Notes: generated by a model from the letters alone, not told the origin. Numbered from the stretch's first letter, positions 23,666-33,391 are shown. The stretch: 64,000 bases of DNA from Arthrobacter sp. OAP107 (GCF_040546765.1 NZ_JBEPOK010000001.1:4588001-4652000); one strand, 5' to 3'. Translations and numbers: made by a program.

Positions 23666-25039
23666 ATGCAGGTGAACTCTGAGCCAACCACCCAGCAAGA
23701 TCCGGCGGAGGAGCGAAAGCTCCTGGAAAGCCCCGAGCGGAACGGCGGACTTGGCGGCCGCACTGCGGTGCGTCCCGCCGTCGTACATGATTTCACCGCG
23801 GGCGACGCCGAAAAGGCGGCAGCGCTCCGGAAGATGAAGCTGGTGGCCCTCTGCCTGCTGATCGCCATGGCCGTGGTGTTCGTCGTGGCCTTCGCGCTGC
23901 AGAGGCAGTACCCGTGGCTGGAGTACGTCCGGGCCGCGGCGGAAGGCGGCATGGTGGGCGCCTTGGCCGACTGGTTCGCGGTGACGGCCCTGTTCCGCTA
24001 CCCCATCGGGCTGAAAATCCCGCACACCGCCATCATTCCGCGCCGCAAGGACCAGATCGGCGCGTCCCTGGGCGAGTTCGTGGAGACCAACTTCCTTTCC
24101 GAACAGGTGGTTCAGGACAAGTTGGCGAGCATCAACATCTCCGGCAAGGTGGGCAGCTGGCTGTCGGGTCCGGGCGGCGCCGAGCGCGTGGCCAAGGAGG
24201 GCGCCGCCGTCATCCGGGGCACGTTCAAAGTGCTGAACGACGACGACGTCCAGGCAGTTATCGAGGGCATGGTCCGCAGGCACCTCCTGGCTCCCCCATG
24301 GGGACCGCCCGTGGGACGCATGGCCGAGCGGATCTTCGCCGACGGGCACCACCACAAGCTGGTGGACCTCCTCGTGGACCGGGCAGCGGACTGGGTGGCG
24401 GCCAACCACCAGACGGTCAGCCGGCTCGTCACGGAGCGGTCCCCGCAGTGGGTGCCCAGCTTCGTGGACGGCCTGGTGGGTGACAAGGTCTACATCGAGC
24501 TGCTGAAATTTACCCGCGCGGTCCAGGATGACCAGCAGCACCAGGTCCGCCTGTCGATCGACAAGTACCTGACGGACCTGGCCCAGGACCTGCAGCATGA
24601 TCCCGCCATGATCGCCCGCGCGGAGGGGATCAAGGCGCAGGTGCTGGGTGACCCGGAGGTCCGGGAACTGGCGTCGCGGACCTGGGCCACCATCAAGGGC
24701 GCGCTCCTCACCGCCGTCGACGATCCGGACAGCGAACTGACGGTGAAGTTCAAGGCGGCCGTCCGCGATTTCGGCACCCGGCTGGTCAACGACGAAGAGC
24801 TGGCGGGCAAGGTCAACGCCTGGATCGGCGATGCCGCCGGCTACCTGGTCCGCACCTACCGGTCGGACATCGCCGGTGTGATCACGGATACGGTGGCCCG
24901 CTGGGACGCCGAGGAGACGTCGCAGAAGATCGAACTCCAGGTGGGCAAGGACCTGCAGTTCATCCGGATCAACGGCACAGTGGTGGGGTCCCTCGCGGGG
25001 CTCGCCATCTTCACGGTGGCCCACCTGGCGTTCGGCTGA
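23666..25039 (+). CDS. DUF445 membrane-anchored protein
   Basis: DUF445 family protein, 457 aa. One membrane helix at about residues 55-73 (LVALCLLIAMAVVFVVAFAL) and another at the C-terminus (SLAGLAIFTVAHLAFG). The typical DUF445 opening is YVRAAAEGGMVGALADWFAVTALFRYPIGLKIPHTAIIP. The middle is a long helical domain. Divergent from the phosphodiesterase gene by 50 bases. The family has no settled function. Confidence 0.85.
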   Translation: MQVNSEPTTQQDPAEERKLLESPERNGGLGGRTAVRPAVVHDFTAGDAEKAAALRKMKLVALCLLIAMAVVFVVAFALQRQYPWLEYVRAAAEGGMVGALADWFAVTALFRYPIGLKIPHTAIIPRRKDQIGASLGEFVETNFLSEQVVQDKLASINISGKVGSWLSGPGGAERVAKEGAAVIRGTFKVLNDDDVQAVIEGMVRRHLLAPPWGPPVGRMAERIFADGHHHKLVDLLVDRAADWVAANHQTVSRLVTERSPQWVPSFVDGLVGDKVYIELLKFTRAVQDDQQHQVRLSIDKYLTDLAQDLQHDPAMIARAEGIKAQVLGDPEVRELASRTWATIKGALLTAVDDPDSELTVKFKAAVRDFGTRLVNDEELAGKVNAWIGDAAGYLVRTYRSDIAGVITDTVARWDAEETSQKIELQVGKDLQFIRINGTVVGSLAGLAIFTVAHLAFG

Positions 25040-25217
25040 GCGGGCTGTTCGCTCAAGCGGCCAGGCGCCGCAGATGCCACCGAAAGACCCTTGACAGCCT
25101 TGGCGACCAGGGCCACCTTTGTGTCAACTACGCCGCCCGGTCTCCTGCCGGTCCATGGGTGGCCAGTCCACGGACCGGCACCGCGGCGCTCCGTTCGGGA
25201 GTTTCGAATGAGGTGCC

Positions 25218-27410
25218 ATGAGTCCCGCGACTTACCGGCCGGCAGCGTTCCACCGCGCCGGCCTTTTTCTGTGTGCCCTGGTTCTGTCAGCTTCGCTGCC
25301 GGCCCAGCTTGCCCTGCCTGCTGCGGCGGCCGTCCCGGCCCGTGCGGCCAACGCTGACGACGGCGGTTTCAGCCCCGGCGCACCCGGCCTCGGGGATCCC
25401 TACTATCCGCTGGACGGCAACGGCGGCTACGACGTTGGGCATTACCTGCTGGAGCTCAGCTACCACCCGGCAAGCGGGTTCCTTGCAGGCTCCGCCACCA
25501 TCCGTGCCCGTGCCACCCAGGACCTCTCGTCGTTCAGCCTGGACCTGCAGGGGCTGACAATTCGCAGTATCCAGGTTGACCACCGGGAGGCCACTTATAG
25601 GCGCAGCGGTGCGGAGCTTACGGTGACTCCGCAGCAGGGCATCAGGGACGGCCGGGAGTTCAGCACCGTTGTGTCCTATGACGGCGTGCCGAAACCGGTC
25701 ATTGACCAGTTCGGCGTCTCGGGGTTCCTCCGGACCGACGACGGTGCGCTGATCATCGGGCAGCCGCACGTGGCAGCCACCTGGTTCCCGGCCAACGACC
25801 ATCCCCTGGACAAGGCGGGCTTCACTTTCAAGATCACTGTCCCGGACGGATTGGCTGTGGTGGCCAACGGCGTGCTTCGCGACGAGGAGTCGGAGAACGG
25901 GAAAACCACGTGGACGTGGCACGCAGCCGAACCCCTGGCCACGTACCTGGCCACGGCGAGCGTTGGCAAGTTCAATCTGGACCGTTACCGGGACGGGCGG
26001 ATCCGGTACATCGACGCCATCGATCCCGACCTGTTCGCACCGGCGGTCATTGCCCGGACAGGCCACAATTTCGCCTGGTCGGACAGCCGCGCGGGAACTT
26101 ATACCCGTCTGACCAGGACGCTTACGGTCCCCCTTGGCGGGGCGAAGCTCTCTTTCTGGCTTAACCGGACCATCGAATTCGGGCGCGATTTTGCCGTGGT
26201 GGAAGCGCGTACCGCCGGCGCGCAGGACTGGACGACCCTCCGGGAAGCGAACGGCCACACTTCCGCCGAAAGCGGTCCCGGCTGCCAGCAGCTGCTGGCC
26301 ATTCATCCCTTCCTCGGCCACTACCTGACGGCCGGCCGCAACGGCTCATGCAGCCCGCGTGGAACCTCTGGAACGTGGTGGGCAGCCACCGGACCCAGCC
26401 AGGGATGGGAGCAGTGGGGATTCGACCTCTCAAAGTTCGCCGGGAAGGCCGTTGAACTTTCCATGACCTACGTCACCGACAATGTCGTCGCGCTGGACGG
26501 GGTGTCGCTTGACGACGTCACTGTATCAACAGGGGAAGGCACCACCTCGTTCGAGGATGACGGCAACACGACGGACGGCTGGTCAGCTTCCGGTCCGCCG
26601 GCTGGGAGCCCACGGAATGACGCAAAGTGGAGCGCGGACAGCTCTGGGCCACCCTCCACCGGTGACCGTGTGCAGGCGTCGTTCAACAGGCAGCCGGAAA
26701 TTATCAGGTTCCTGTCCGATATCTTCGGCCCGTACCCGTTCAGCGCCGCCGGTGGAATCGTCGACGACCTGAAGAACCTCGGCTTCGCGCTGGAGAACCA
26801 AACAAGGCCGATCTACTCCAGACTCTTCTTCACCAGCCCTGAATCGGGCGATTCAGTGGTGGTTCATGAACTGGCGCACCAGTGGGTGGGCGACGATATG
26901 GCCGTCGGCCGCTGGCAGGACATCTGGTTGAATGAGGGGTTCGCGACCTACGCCGAGTGGCTCTGGAGCGAAAGCGAGGGGCGGGAAACCCCTCAACAGC
27001 TGTTCGACTTTTATGCCGCAGCGATTCCTGCCCAGGCGCCGTTCTGGACAGTGAAGATCGGCGACCCGGGAACGGCAGCCCTCTTCGACTTCGCCGTGTA
27101 CGTCCGCGGCGCGATGACACTGCAGGCGCTGCGCAACAGGGTAGGGGACGAATTGTTCTTCGACATCCTCCGGGAATGGACTGATGCCCATGCCGGCGGC
27201 AATGTTTCCAGCGCCGACTTCGTGCAACTGGCCCAGGACGTTTCCGGCCAGGACCTCGGGAGCTTCTTCCAGGACTGGCTGTTCACTGCCGCCAAGCCGG
27301 CCGGAACCGCGCCGCCCGTGCTGCGCGGCACAACCGCTCCTGCCAGCAGCCCGCCTGCCACAGCGCGGGTGCTGGAGCAACGGATTGAAGCGCGCCCTGG
27401 GCCTCGGTAG
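25218..27410 (+). CDS. Secreted M1-family metallopeptidase with an inserted jelly-roll domain
   Basis: Exported zinc aminopeptidase-like enzyme, 730 aa. A signal peptide covers about residues 1-42. The N-terminal M1 saddle domain runs to about residue 275, and the catalytic part holds H550-E-L-A-H554 and E573 (HELAHQW ... WLNEGFATYAEW), the full HEXXH-X18-E site. Between them, about residues 280-480 form an extra beta-sandwich with SLDDVTVS, resembling the MAM-like domain of immune inhibitor A peptidases. The GAMEN exopeptidase motif is replaced by LGFALENQTRP. The ATG at 25218 follows TGAGGTGCC. Probably digests extracellular peptides. Confidence 0.88.
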   Translation: MSPATYRPAAFHRAGLFLCALVLSASLPAQLALPAAAAVPARAANADDGGFSPGAPGLGDPYYPLDGNGGYDVGHYLLELSYHPASGFLAGSATIRARATQDLSSFSLDLQGLTIRSIQVDHREATYRRSGAELTVTPQQGIRDGREFSTVVSYDGVPKPVIDQFGVSGFLRTDDGALIIGQPHVAATWFPANDHPLDKAGFTFKITVPDGLAVVANGVLRDEESENGKTTWTWHAAEPLATYLATASVGKFNLDRYRDGRIRYIDAIDPDLFAPAVIARTGHNFAWSDSRAGTYTRLTRTLTVPLGGAKLSFWLNRTIEFGRDFAVVEARTAGAQDWTTLREANGHTSAESGPGCQQLLAIHPFLGHYLTAGRNGSCSPRGTSGTWWAATGPSQGWEQWGFDLSKFAGKAVELSMTYVTDNVVALDGVSLDDVTVSTGEGTTSFEDDGNTTDGWSASGPPAGSPRNDAKWSADSSGPPSTGDRVQASFNRQPEIIRFLSDIFGPYPFSAAGGIVDDLKNLGFALENQTRPIYSRLFFTSPESGDSVVVHELAHQWVGDDMAVGRWQDIWLNEGFATYAEWLWSESEGRETPQQLFDFYAAAIPAQAPFWTVKIGDPGTAALFDFAVYVRGAMTLQALRNRVGDELFFDILREWTDAHAGGNVSSADFVQLAQDVSGQDLGSFFQDWLFTAAKPAGTAPPVLRGTTAPASSPPATARVLEQRIEARPGPR

Positions 27411-27430
27411 CGAAAACGTGCTGGCGCCGC

Positions 27431-28180
27431 TCAGGCAAACGGCGACAGTTCCACTCCGGCTTCCTCCAGGCCGGCACGGACGGCGGCGGCCATCTCCACC
27501 GCGCCCGGTGTGTCGCCGTGGATGCACAGGGAATCCGGGTCCACCCGGACCACGGTCCCGTCCACGGCCACCACCTCACCCTTGAGCGCCAGGCGGACTG
27601 CCCGCTCAACGATCGGCCCGATCTCGTGCAGCACGGCGCCTTCCTGGGAGCGCGGCACCAGCGTGCCGTCCGGCAGGTAGGCGCGGTCCACGAACGCCTC
27701 CCGGAATACGGGATGCCCGGCGTCCTGGGCCTGCTTCAACAATTCGGATCCTGGAAGCCCCAGGACAGGCATGCCCGGATCGTAGGCCTGGATGGCTGCC
27801 ACGAGCGCGGAGGCCTGCTCGGCGTCATGGAATGCGCGGTTGTAGAGGGCGCCGTGCGGCTTGACGTAGTCCACCGAGGCGCCCACCGCGTGCGCCACGC
27901 CGTCCAGGGCCCCAAGCTGGTAGAGCACGTCGCCGAACAGCTCGTCGAAGGACATGTCCAGGGAGCGCCGCCCGAACCCGGCGAGGTCACGGTAGCCAAC
28001 GTGGGCGCCGACCCTGACGTCCAGCTCATAGGCGGCGCGGCAGCTGTCCAGCATGGTCACGGGGTCTCCGGCATGGAAACCGCAAGCCACGTTGGCACTG
28101 GTGATGAGCTCAAACATGGCCGCGTCATCACCCATGGTCCAGGAGCCGAAAGACTCCCCGAGGTCAGCGTTCAGATCCAC
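27431..28180 (-). CDS. pxpA: 5-oxoprolinase subunit PxpA (LamB/YcsF family)
   Basis: LamB/YcsF-family protein of about 249 aa, subunit A of the ATP-dependent 5-oxoprolinase that opens 5-oxoproline to glutamate. Family signatures: VDLNADLGESFGSW at the start, ITSANVACGFHAGDP, VGAHVGYRDLAGFGRR and VKPHGALYN. The GTG start at 28180 follows GGAAGG; the open frame upstream is not family-like. PxpB and PxpC are not next to it. The start overlaps the end of the upstream gene by 17 bases. Confidence 0.9.
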   Translation of the reverse strand: MDLNADLGESFGSWTMGDDAAMFELITSANVACGFHAGDPVTMLDSCRAAYELDVRVGAHVGYRDLAGFGRRSLDMSFDELFGDVLYQLGALDGVAHAVGASVDYVKPHGALYNRAFHDAEQASALVAAIQAYDPGMPVLGLPGSELLKQAQDAGHPVFREAFVDRAYLPDGTLVPRSQEGAVLHEIGPIVERAVRLALKGEVVAVDGTVVRVDPDSLCIHGDTPGAVEMAAAVRAGLEEAGVELSPFA

Positions 28181-28943
28181 CCGTACTACCTTCCGTGAGT
28201 TCGCCCGGCACGGTGTCCGGCATCGGCCCAAAGGCCTCCCTCGCATTAACGACGACGGCCCGGCCCATCATGAGGTTACCGGCACCGCCCACCACCGCCC
28301 CAATGCCGAACGGCAGGGCCCGGCCGAACAGGGCCGTCCCCTGCCGCCTGAGCAGGTTCCGCAGGAAGGCTTTCTGGATGCGTTCGCGGATGAACCCGAA
28401 CCCCGATGACGACATCCTGCCCGCCAGTACATTTCCCCAGGCCTGGCTGGCACCCTTGCCCTTGCCCATGGCCTGGCCGCTGAGCGAACCAAGCAGCGCG
28501 GTCCCCTCCTCGCCGAGCATCACGGCCATCACCAGGGTGCTGGCTTTCTCCGGGTCGGTCATCCGGATGCCGTGGAGTTCGGCCAACGAGGTGGCGTACA
28601 GGGCTGTGGCCTCGAGGAAGCCAACCGTCGCGGCGGCGGAGAGGCCCAGGGACGCCACCGTGCCCACCCCGGGAACGACGGCGGTGGCCCCGACCAGGGC
28701 TCCCCCGCCGGTCACTGCCCGGAGATAGTCGCGTTCAAGAATGTCTGCCAACTGGGCGGCGGATGCCCGCGGGTTGCGGCGCTGGAGCCGGCGGATGTAC
28801 GCCAGCACCAGCGGACGCTGGATCTCCACGGCCCGCAGCAGCATGTTGTGAACGCCAGGTTTGGGATTGCCGTGGGCATCGAACACGGCGTTGTGGGCTG
28901 TTTCCTGCGCGATTCTCACCGCGGGGTTGCGTCGCTTGGCCAT
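28164..28943 (-). CDS. Hypothetical glycine-rich membrane-associated protein (about 259 aa)
   Basis: Not firmly recognised. Begins MAKRRNPAVRIAQETAHNAVF. The core has hydrophobic glycine-rich stretches such as GGGALVGATAVVPGVGTVASLGLS and GIGAVVGGAGNLMMG, which suggest membrane insertion and recall EcsC-like proteins, without certainty. Three tandem starts (GTG 28949, ATG 28946, ATG 28943) follow GAGGTAGAGG; the last gives the best spacing. A copy of the shared palindromic element lies about 70 bases upstream. Overlaps pxpA. Confidence 0.65.
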   Translation of the reverse strand: MAKRRNPAVRIAQETAHNAVFDAHGNPKPGVHNMLLRAVEIQRPLVLAYIRRLQRRNPRASAAQLADILERDYLRAVTGGGALVGATAVVPGVGTVASLGLSAAATVGFLEATALYATSLAELHGIRMTDPEKASTLVMAVMLGEEGTALLGSLSGQAMGKGKGASQAWGNVLAGRMSSSGFGFIRERIQKAFLRNLLRRQGTALFGRALPFGIGAVVGGAGNLMMGRAVVVNAREAFGPMPDTVPGELTEGSTGGSER

Positions 28944-29018
28944 CATCACCTCTACCTCGGAACAACCGGCAGCCGGAGGCCGCCGTCTAGCCTTAACACT
29001 AGGCCACTCCCCAAGATA

Positions 29019-29032
29019 CCAAGCATGCTGAT
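29019..29032 (-). promoter_or_regulatory. Shared promoter element upstream of the 28.9-kb membrane protein
   Basis: Minus strand reads ATCAGCATGCTTGG, followed by TATC. The palindromic core AGCATGCT is intact. The near edge is 69-75 bases from the candidate starts at 28949/28943. It touches the last codon of the gene at 29032. Confidence 0.4.
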
Positions 29033-29622
29033 TACAGCGCCCAGGACTCTGCCACCGCCATGTACGCGGAGGAGGACGGCCCGCGGGGTCCGGGGTAGAC
29101 GGTGGGAGCGCCGGGCCATTCGACGCCGAACTCGGAGAGCTTTCCCGTGCTGCAGGGATGGTAGATGTTGCTCATCGCGGCGCTGGCGGGCCCCAGCTGG
29201 AAGTCGGGCGCGGAGAACTGCCGCCGATCCAGCACCCCGGACATTTCGAGCGCTGCCCGCCGCCCGGTTGCCCGGAATCCGCGCTCAAGGTCCAGTTCGA
29301 CGTCGAACTCGTCCTGGGTATGGCTGACCGCGCCGAGCGGAAAGCGTGCCGCCTCCGGAAGGAAGCGCGTCAGTTCGGTGGCGAGGGAGGAGGCAAAGAA
29401 TTCGTTGGAGCCGTAGCTGCGCCAGCCCTGGAGCGTGGCCACCATGAGGACTGTTCCGGTTCCCCACCGGGACCAGTCAGCCACCCAGAACGAGGCGAAA
29501 CAACTGGCGGGTTCGCCGGGGATATGAACGCCCTTCCGGTCCACCGGATGCAGGGCAAGGCCAAAGTTTGCGCCGATCAGCGCCACATTGCGCCGCCCCG
29601 GCCGTGCCGGTGTGTTCCCCAT
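29032..29622 (-). CDS. Hypothetical protein (196 aa)
   Basis: No family recognised. Soluble-looking, with MGNTPARPGRRNVALIGANFGLALHPV at the start and several Trp/Tyr-rich segments such as FWVADWSRWGTGTVLMVAT. No signal peptide, membrane helix or repeat. High third-position G/C along its whole length supports coding. Its stop abuts the promoter element of the downstream gene. Divergent from the MFS transporter by about 110 bases. Confidence 0.65.
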   Translation of the reverse strand: MGNTPARPGRRNVALIGANFGLALHPVDRKGVHIPGEPASCFASFWVADWSRWGTGTVLMVATLQGWRSYGSNEFFASSLATELTRFLPEAARFPLGAVSHTQDEFDVELDLERGFRATGRRAALEMSGVLDRRQFSAPDFQLGPASAAMSNIYHPCSTGKLSEFGVEWPGAPTVYPGPRGPSSSAYMAVAESWAL

Positions 29623-29731
29623 GGCTCGAGCCTATCCCGCCGGACGCGTTCCACGTGCCGCAGGCTCGGCCTAAGATTGCCGTGCGCCCCTCCCCCGCGC
29701 CCTTCGACCATTTTCCCACCGCGAATACCGC

Positions 29732-30979
29732 GTGTTGATCGGCGCCCTCGCCATTTCCATCTTCGGTTCGGGCATGTGGGCCGTGGCCATGGTCTACCAG
29801 GTCATCCACATCGGCGGCGGTCCGCTGGAACTGTCCCTCGTGGCCGCTGCCGGCAGCGTGGGTCTCGTGGCGTTTGTGCTGGCCGGCGGCATTGCAGCGG
29901 ACCGGGTTCCGCAGCGGCTGCTGATCATCGCCGTCGAGGGGACCAACCTTGCCGTGATCGCAACGGTCAGCGGGCTTGCGATGGCGGGTTGGCTTCAGCT
30001 CTGGCACCTGGTGGCCGGCGCCTTCGTCCTTGGCGTCGGGGCCGCGTTCTTCTTCCCGGCGTACTCGGCGATTCTGCCGCGGATCCTGCCGCCGGAGGAC
30101 CTGCTCGCGGCCAACGGCATGGAAGGGACCCTGCGCCCCACGCTGCAGCAGGCGGCGGGTCCTGCGGTGGCCGGCGTGGTCGTGGCCGCTCTGTCGCCCT
30201 CGCACGCTGTGACCGGCGTTGCCGTGTGCCATCTGCTGGCGTTCATCGTCCTGAACTTCCTGGGCCGGCACGCCCCTGAGGCACCCGGCTCCCGCGCCGA
30301 TGGGGACGGTGCCAGGGCCTCCTTCTTCGCCGACCTCCGTGAGGGCGTCGGCTACACCGTCCGGACACCTTGGCTGCTCTGGACGCTGCTGTGGGCCTGC
30401 ATTTCGGTGCTGTTCCTGATCGGGCCCATCGAGGTGCTCCTGCCCTTCGTGACCCGGGACCAGCTGGGCGGCGACAGCCGGATGTTCGGTTTCCTGCTGG
30501 CCGTCATGGGTGTGGGCAGCGCCGCGGCGTCGCTGGTCACGGCGTCCGTCCGGCTCCCGCGCCGCTACCTGACCGTCATGATGGTGTGCTGGGGAGCGGG
30601 CACCCTGCCGCTCGCGGCGGTGGGGCTCATGGACAACTTCTGGCTGCTGGCCCTGGCGCTCTTCATCTTCGGAGCCACGGGCAGTGTGGGCATGGTCATC
30701 TGGGGAACGCTGCTGCAGCGGCGCGTGCCGCCGCACCTGCTGGGGCGGGTCTCCAGCCTGGACTTCTTCGTGTCCCTGGCACTGATGCCGGTGTCGATGG
30801 CGCTGGCCGGTCCTGCCGCCGCCGTGCTCCCGATCTGGCTGATCTTCCTGGTGGCGGGCGGGGTGTGCCCGGTCATGGCGGTGGTGGCCCTGCTGGTGGC
30901 CCGGATGTCAGCGGACGAAGTCGCCCATCCGCTCGACCGCCAGGACACCGTGCCCGCCGGCGCCGAGGCCACCACGTAA
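29732..30979 (+). CDS. MFS transporter, start region possibly frameshifted
   Basis: Major facilitator exporter-type protein with about 12 helices (415 aa from GTG 29732). Helix 1 is VLIGALAISIFGSGMWAVAM and the helix 2-3 loop shows AGGIAADRVPQR, as in drug-efflux-like MFS. The first residues seem missing: the in-frame codons just upstream read RPFSHREYR with no start codon, while GTG 29682, in another frame, gives RPSPAPFDHF. One added T in the T-run at 29711-29714 would join them. TAAGAT at 29672-29677 would then be a -10 box for a leaderless message. Substrate unknown. Confidence 0.8.
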   Translation: MLIGALAISIFGSGMWAVAMVYQVIHIGGGPLELSLVAAAGSVGLVAFVLAGGIAADRVPQRLLIIAVEGTNLAVIATVSGLAMAGWLQLWHLVAGAFVLGVGAAFFFPAYSAILPRILPPEDLLAANGMEGTLRPTLQQAAGPAVAGVVVAALSPSHAVTGVAVCHLLAFIVLNFLGRHAPEAPGSRADGDGARASFFADLREGVGYTVRTPWLLWTLLWACISVLFLIGPIEVLLPFVTRDQLGGDSRMFGFLLAVMGVGSAAASLVTASVRLPRRYLTVMMVCWGAGTLPLAAVGLMDNFWLLALALFIFGATGSVGMVIWGTLLQRRVPPHLLGRVSSLDFFVSLALMPVSMALAGPAAAVLPIWLIFLVAGGVCPVMAVVALLVARMSADEVAHPLDRQDTVPAGAEATT

Positions 30980-31024
30980 CAGCGTCACCTAGCCAAACCC
31001 AGCGTCGCCACCAGCCCGGCACAA

Positions 31025-33391
31025 CTAGTGTGCGCGCACCACCGGAATGCTCGCGGTCGGCGGCCCGCTCGGGAATACGGAAGGCTCGGGAATGTGCACC
31101 GGTTCCAGCGGAACACGCACCGGCTGGGAAGCCACTGTGAACCGGACGCCGCGCACGTCGATGTCCAGCGCTTCGCCGTCGAGGACCGTCAGCGTCATGG
31201 CGCCCTGATCGAGTTCCACCAGGAGCCGGCGGCCCTGCAGCCGCAGGTGGAAGCGCAGGGTGTCCCATTCCTCAGGCAGCCGCGGATCAAAGAAGGGCAC
31301 GGGGCCCTGGTCGCGGAGTCCGGCGAAGCCGCACACCAGCGAGCCCCACACGCCGCCGGTGGAGGCGATGTGGACGCCGTCAATCGTGTTGCCGTGGGAA
31401 TTGTCCAAATCGATGAAAACGGCATTCGTGAAGTGCTCCAGGGCAGCCTTGCGGTAACCCACCTCGGCGGCCATGATCCCCTGGACACACGCCGAGAGGG
31501 TGGAGTCCCCCGTGGTGATCGGATCGTAGAAGTCGAAGGCCCGGCGCTTTTCCTCGGCGGTGAACTCCTGCCACTGCAGGAACATGGCCAGTACCGTGTC
31601 CGCCTGCTTCAGCACCTGGTGGCGGTAGATCACCAGCGGGTGGAAGTTCAGCAGCAGCGGGTACTTGGAGCGCGGCGTGGTCCAGTCCCACGGCTCCAGG
31701 GTCATGAAGTCGTTGTCCTGTGAGTACACCTGGAAGTGCTCGTCGAAGGGTAGCTGGATCCGCTCCGCGGCCGCCTCCCACAGCTCCCGCTCGGCGTCAT
31801 CGACCGCCGCGTGGTTCAGTGCCGCGGCTGCCCGGAGATTAAACCTGGCCATGACGTTGGTGTAGAGGTTGTCATTCACCACTGCGGTGTACTCGTCCGG
31901 CCCCGTCACGCCGTGGATGTGGAACAGTCCGTCCTTGCCGAAGAAGCCCAGGGAGGCCCACATGCGGGCGGTTTCGATCAGCAGGTCGGCGCCCATCCCG
32001 GCGCAGAAGTCGGTATCACCGCTGGCCCAGAGGTACCTGTTGGTGGCGAAGGCAATGGCCGCGGCGATGTGGAATTGCGCCGTGCCGGCAGCGTAGTAGG
32101 CGCTCGCCTCCAGGCCGTTGATGGTGCGCCAGGGGAACAGCGCACCGTCCACGCTCAGCTCCTTGGCGCGGATCTTGGCGTCCGGGAGCATCTCGTGACG
32201 GAACTCCAGAACCTGGCGCGCGCCGTCGGGGTTTGAATATGTCATGTACGGCAGGAGGTAAACCTCCTGGTCCCAGAAGTAGTGCCCGTCATAGCCCGAG
32301 CCGGTGACACCCTTGGCCGGGATACCTGCCACGCCGGCCCTGGCGGTGGCCTGCGCGAGCTGGAAGAGGTTCCAGCGGATGGCCTGCTGCAGTTCCGGCT
32401 GCCCGCCCACTTGGATGTCTGCGCTGGCCCAGTGGCTGCGGTAGTGTGCCTCACTTTCGGCGAAGACATCGCTAACCGGCTTCAGCCCGGATTCCGCGGC
32501 GATGGCCGGGTCTTCCCCGGCTTCCGCGTCCGCGGCGCCTGGGACGCCCGTCCGGGCACCCCGGGACACAGCGTAGCTGACGCTCTTTTCGAGCCGGAAC
32601 GGCTCGTCGGCGGCAATCGCCAGTACGTAGCGGACGCTGCTGTCGTCCTGGTCCACGAGGGTATCGAACGGCTGGTGGCCGGCGGACGTCCAGTGCTCGA
32701 CGGCCATCCCCACCCGTTGCTTCGACTCGGCTGCCTCCCAGGACAGACGGAGCGAACCGTCGCCGCCCTCCATCTTGAGGGGCAGCAGGACCCGGCCCGC
32801 GTGGCGGCCTGACCGGCGCGGGTCGTGGGTGGAGTGGTCCTCCACCGGCTGGTCCTGCCGGTTAACGACGGACGAAGTGACGTCCGCGGAGACTGCCCGG
32901 TCGGCCGAAACCTCGAGGGAGATGCCAAGGCTGCCGCGCGTCTCGAAGCCCACGGCACGCCGCTCCACGGTGGTCACCGTGGCGCCGGAGCGGCACTGCC
33001 AGACGATGCTGCACTCGTAGATGCCGGTGGCGAAATCCACGGACCGCCGGTAATCCAGCACAGTCGATTCGGCGAGGCTGAGCATTTCGCCATCGATGAT
33101 CACCGTGAAGTTGTTGGCATCCGGAATGTAGAGGATGCGCTGGCCGGTGCGTGCGAAGCCATAGGCGTTCTCGGCGTGCTTGATGTCCCAGATCTCGTGG
33201 AAGCCGTTGATAAAGCTGCCGGGGAGCTCGGCATCGGCTGAGGCCCAGTGGGCACCCCGGACACCAAGGTGTCCGTTGCCAAGGGCAAAGAGCGTCTCAA
33301 GCGTCCCGGCGTCGCCGGGTTCGTGGCTCGTCTCTACGAGCTTCCAGGGATCAATGGGGAAGCGGACGCGGTTGGCGGTGATGAGTGCCAT
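31025..33391 (-). CDS. Glycoside hydrolase family 65 disaccharide phosphorylase
   Basis: GH65 enzyme, 788 aa, usual length. It would split an alpha-linked disaccharide such as maltose, trehalose or kojibiose with phosphate to give beta-glucose 1-phosphate and glucose. Seen: N-terminal beta-sandwich with ETLFALGNGHLGVRG, then the (alpha/alpha)6 barrel with GYDGHYFWDQEVYLLPY and the catalytic acid E500 in VTGPDEYTAVV. STGGVWGSLVCGFAGL and a C-terminal beta domain follow. It lies 85 bases after the beta-phosphoglucomutase gene, the expected partner for its product. The exact disaccharide cannot be read from motifs. Confidence 0.92.
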   Translation of the reverse strand: MALITANRVRFPIDPWKLVETSHEPGDAGTLETLFALGNGHLGVRGAHWASADAELPGSFINGFHEIWDIKHAENAYGFARTGQRILYIPDANNFTVIIDGEMLSLAESTVLDYRRSVDFATGIYECSIVWQCRSGATVTTVERRAVGFETRGSLGISLEVSADRAVSADVTSSVVNRQDQPVEDHSTHDPRRSGRHAGRVLLPLKMEGGDGSLRLSWEAAESKQRVGMAVEHWTSAGHQPFDTLVDQDDSSVRYVLAIAADEPFRLEKSVSYAVSRGARTGVPGAADAEAGEDPAIAAESGLKPVSDVFAESEAHYRSHWASADIQVGGQPELQQAIRWNLFQLAQATARAGVAGIPAKGVTGSGYDGHYFWDQEVYLLPYMTYSNPDGARQVLEFRHEMLPDAKIRAKELSVDGALFPWRTINGLEASAYYAAGTAQFHIAAAIAFATNRYLWASGDTDFCAGMGADLLIETARMWASLGFFGKDGLFHIHGVTGPDEYTAVVNDNLYTNVMARFNLRAAAALNHAAVDDAERELWEAAAERIQLPFDEHFQVYSQDNDFMTLEPWDWTTPRSKYPLLLNFHPLVIYRHQVLKQADTVLAMFLQWQEFTAEEKRRAFDFYDPITTGDSTLSACVQGIMAAEVGYRKAALEHFTNAVFIDLDNSHGNTIDGVHIASTGGVWGSLVCGFAGLRDQGPVPFFDPRLPEEWDTLRFHLRLQGRRLLVELDQGAMTLTVLDGEALDIDVRGVRFTVASQPVRVPLEPVHIPEPSVFPSGPPTASIPVVRAH

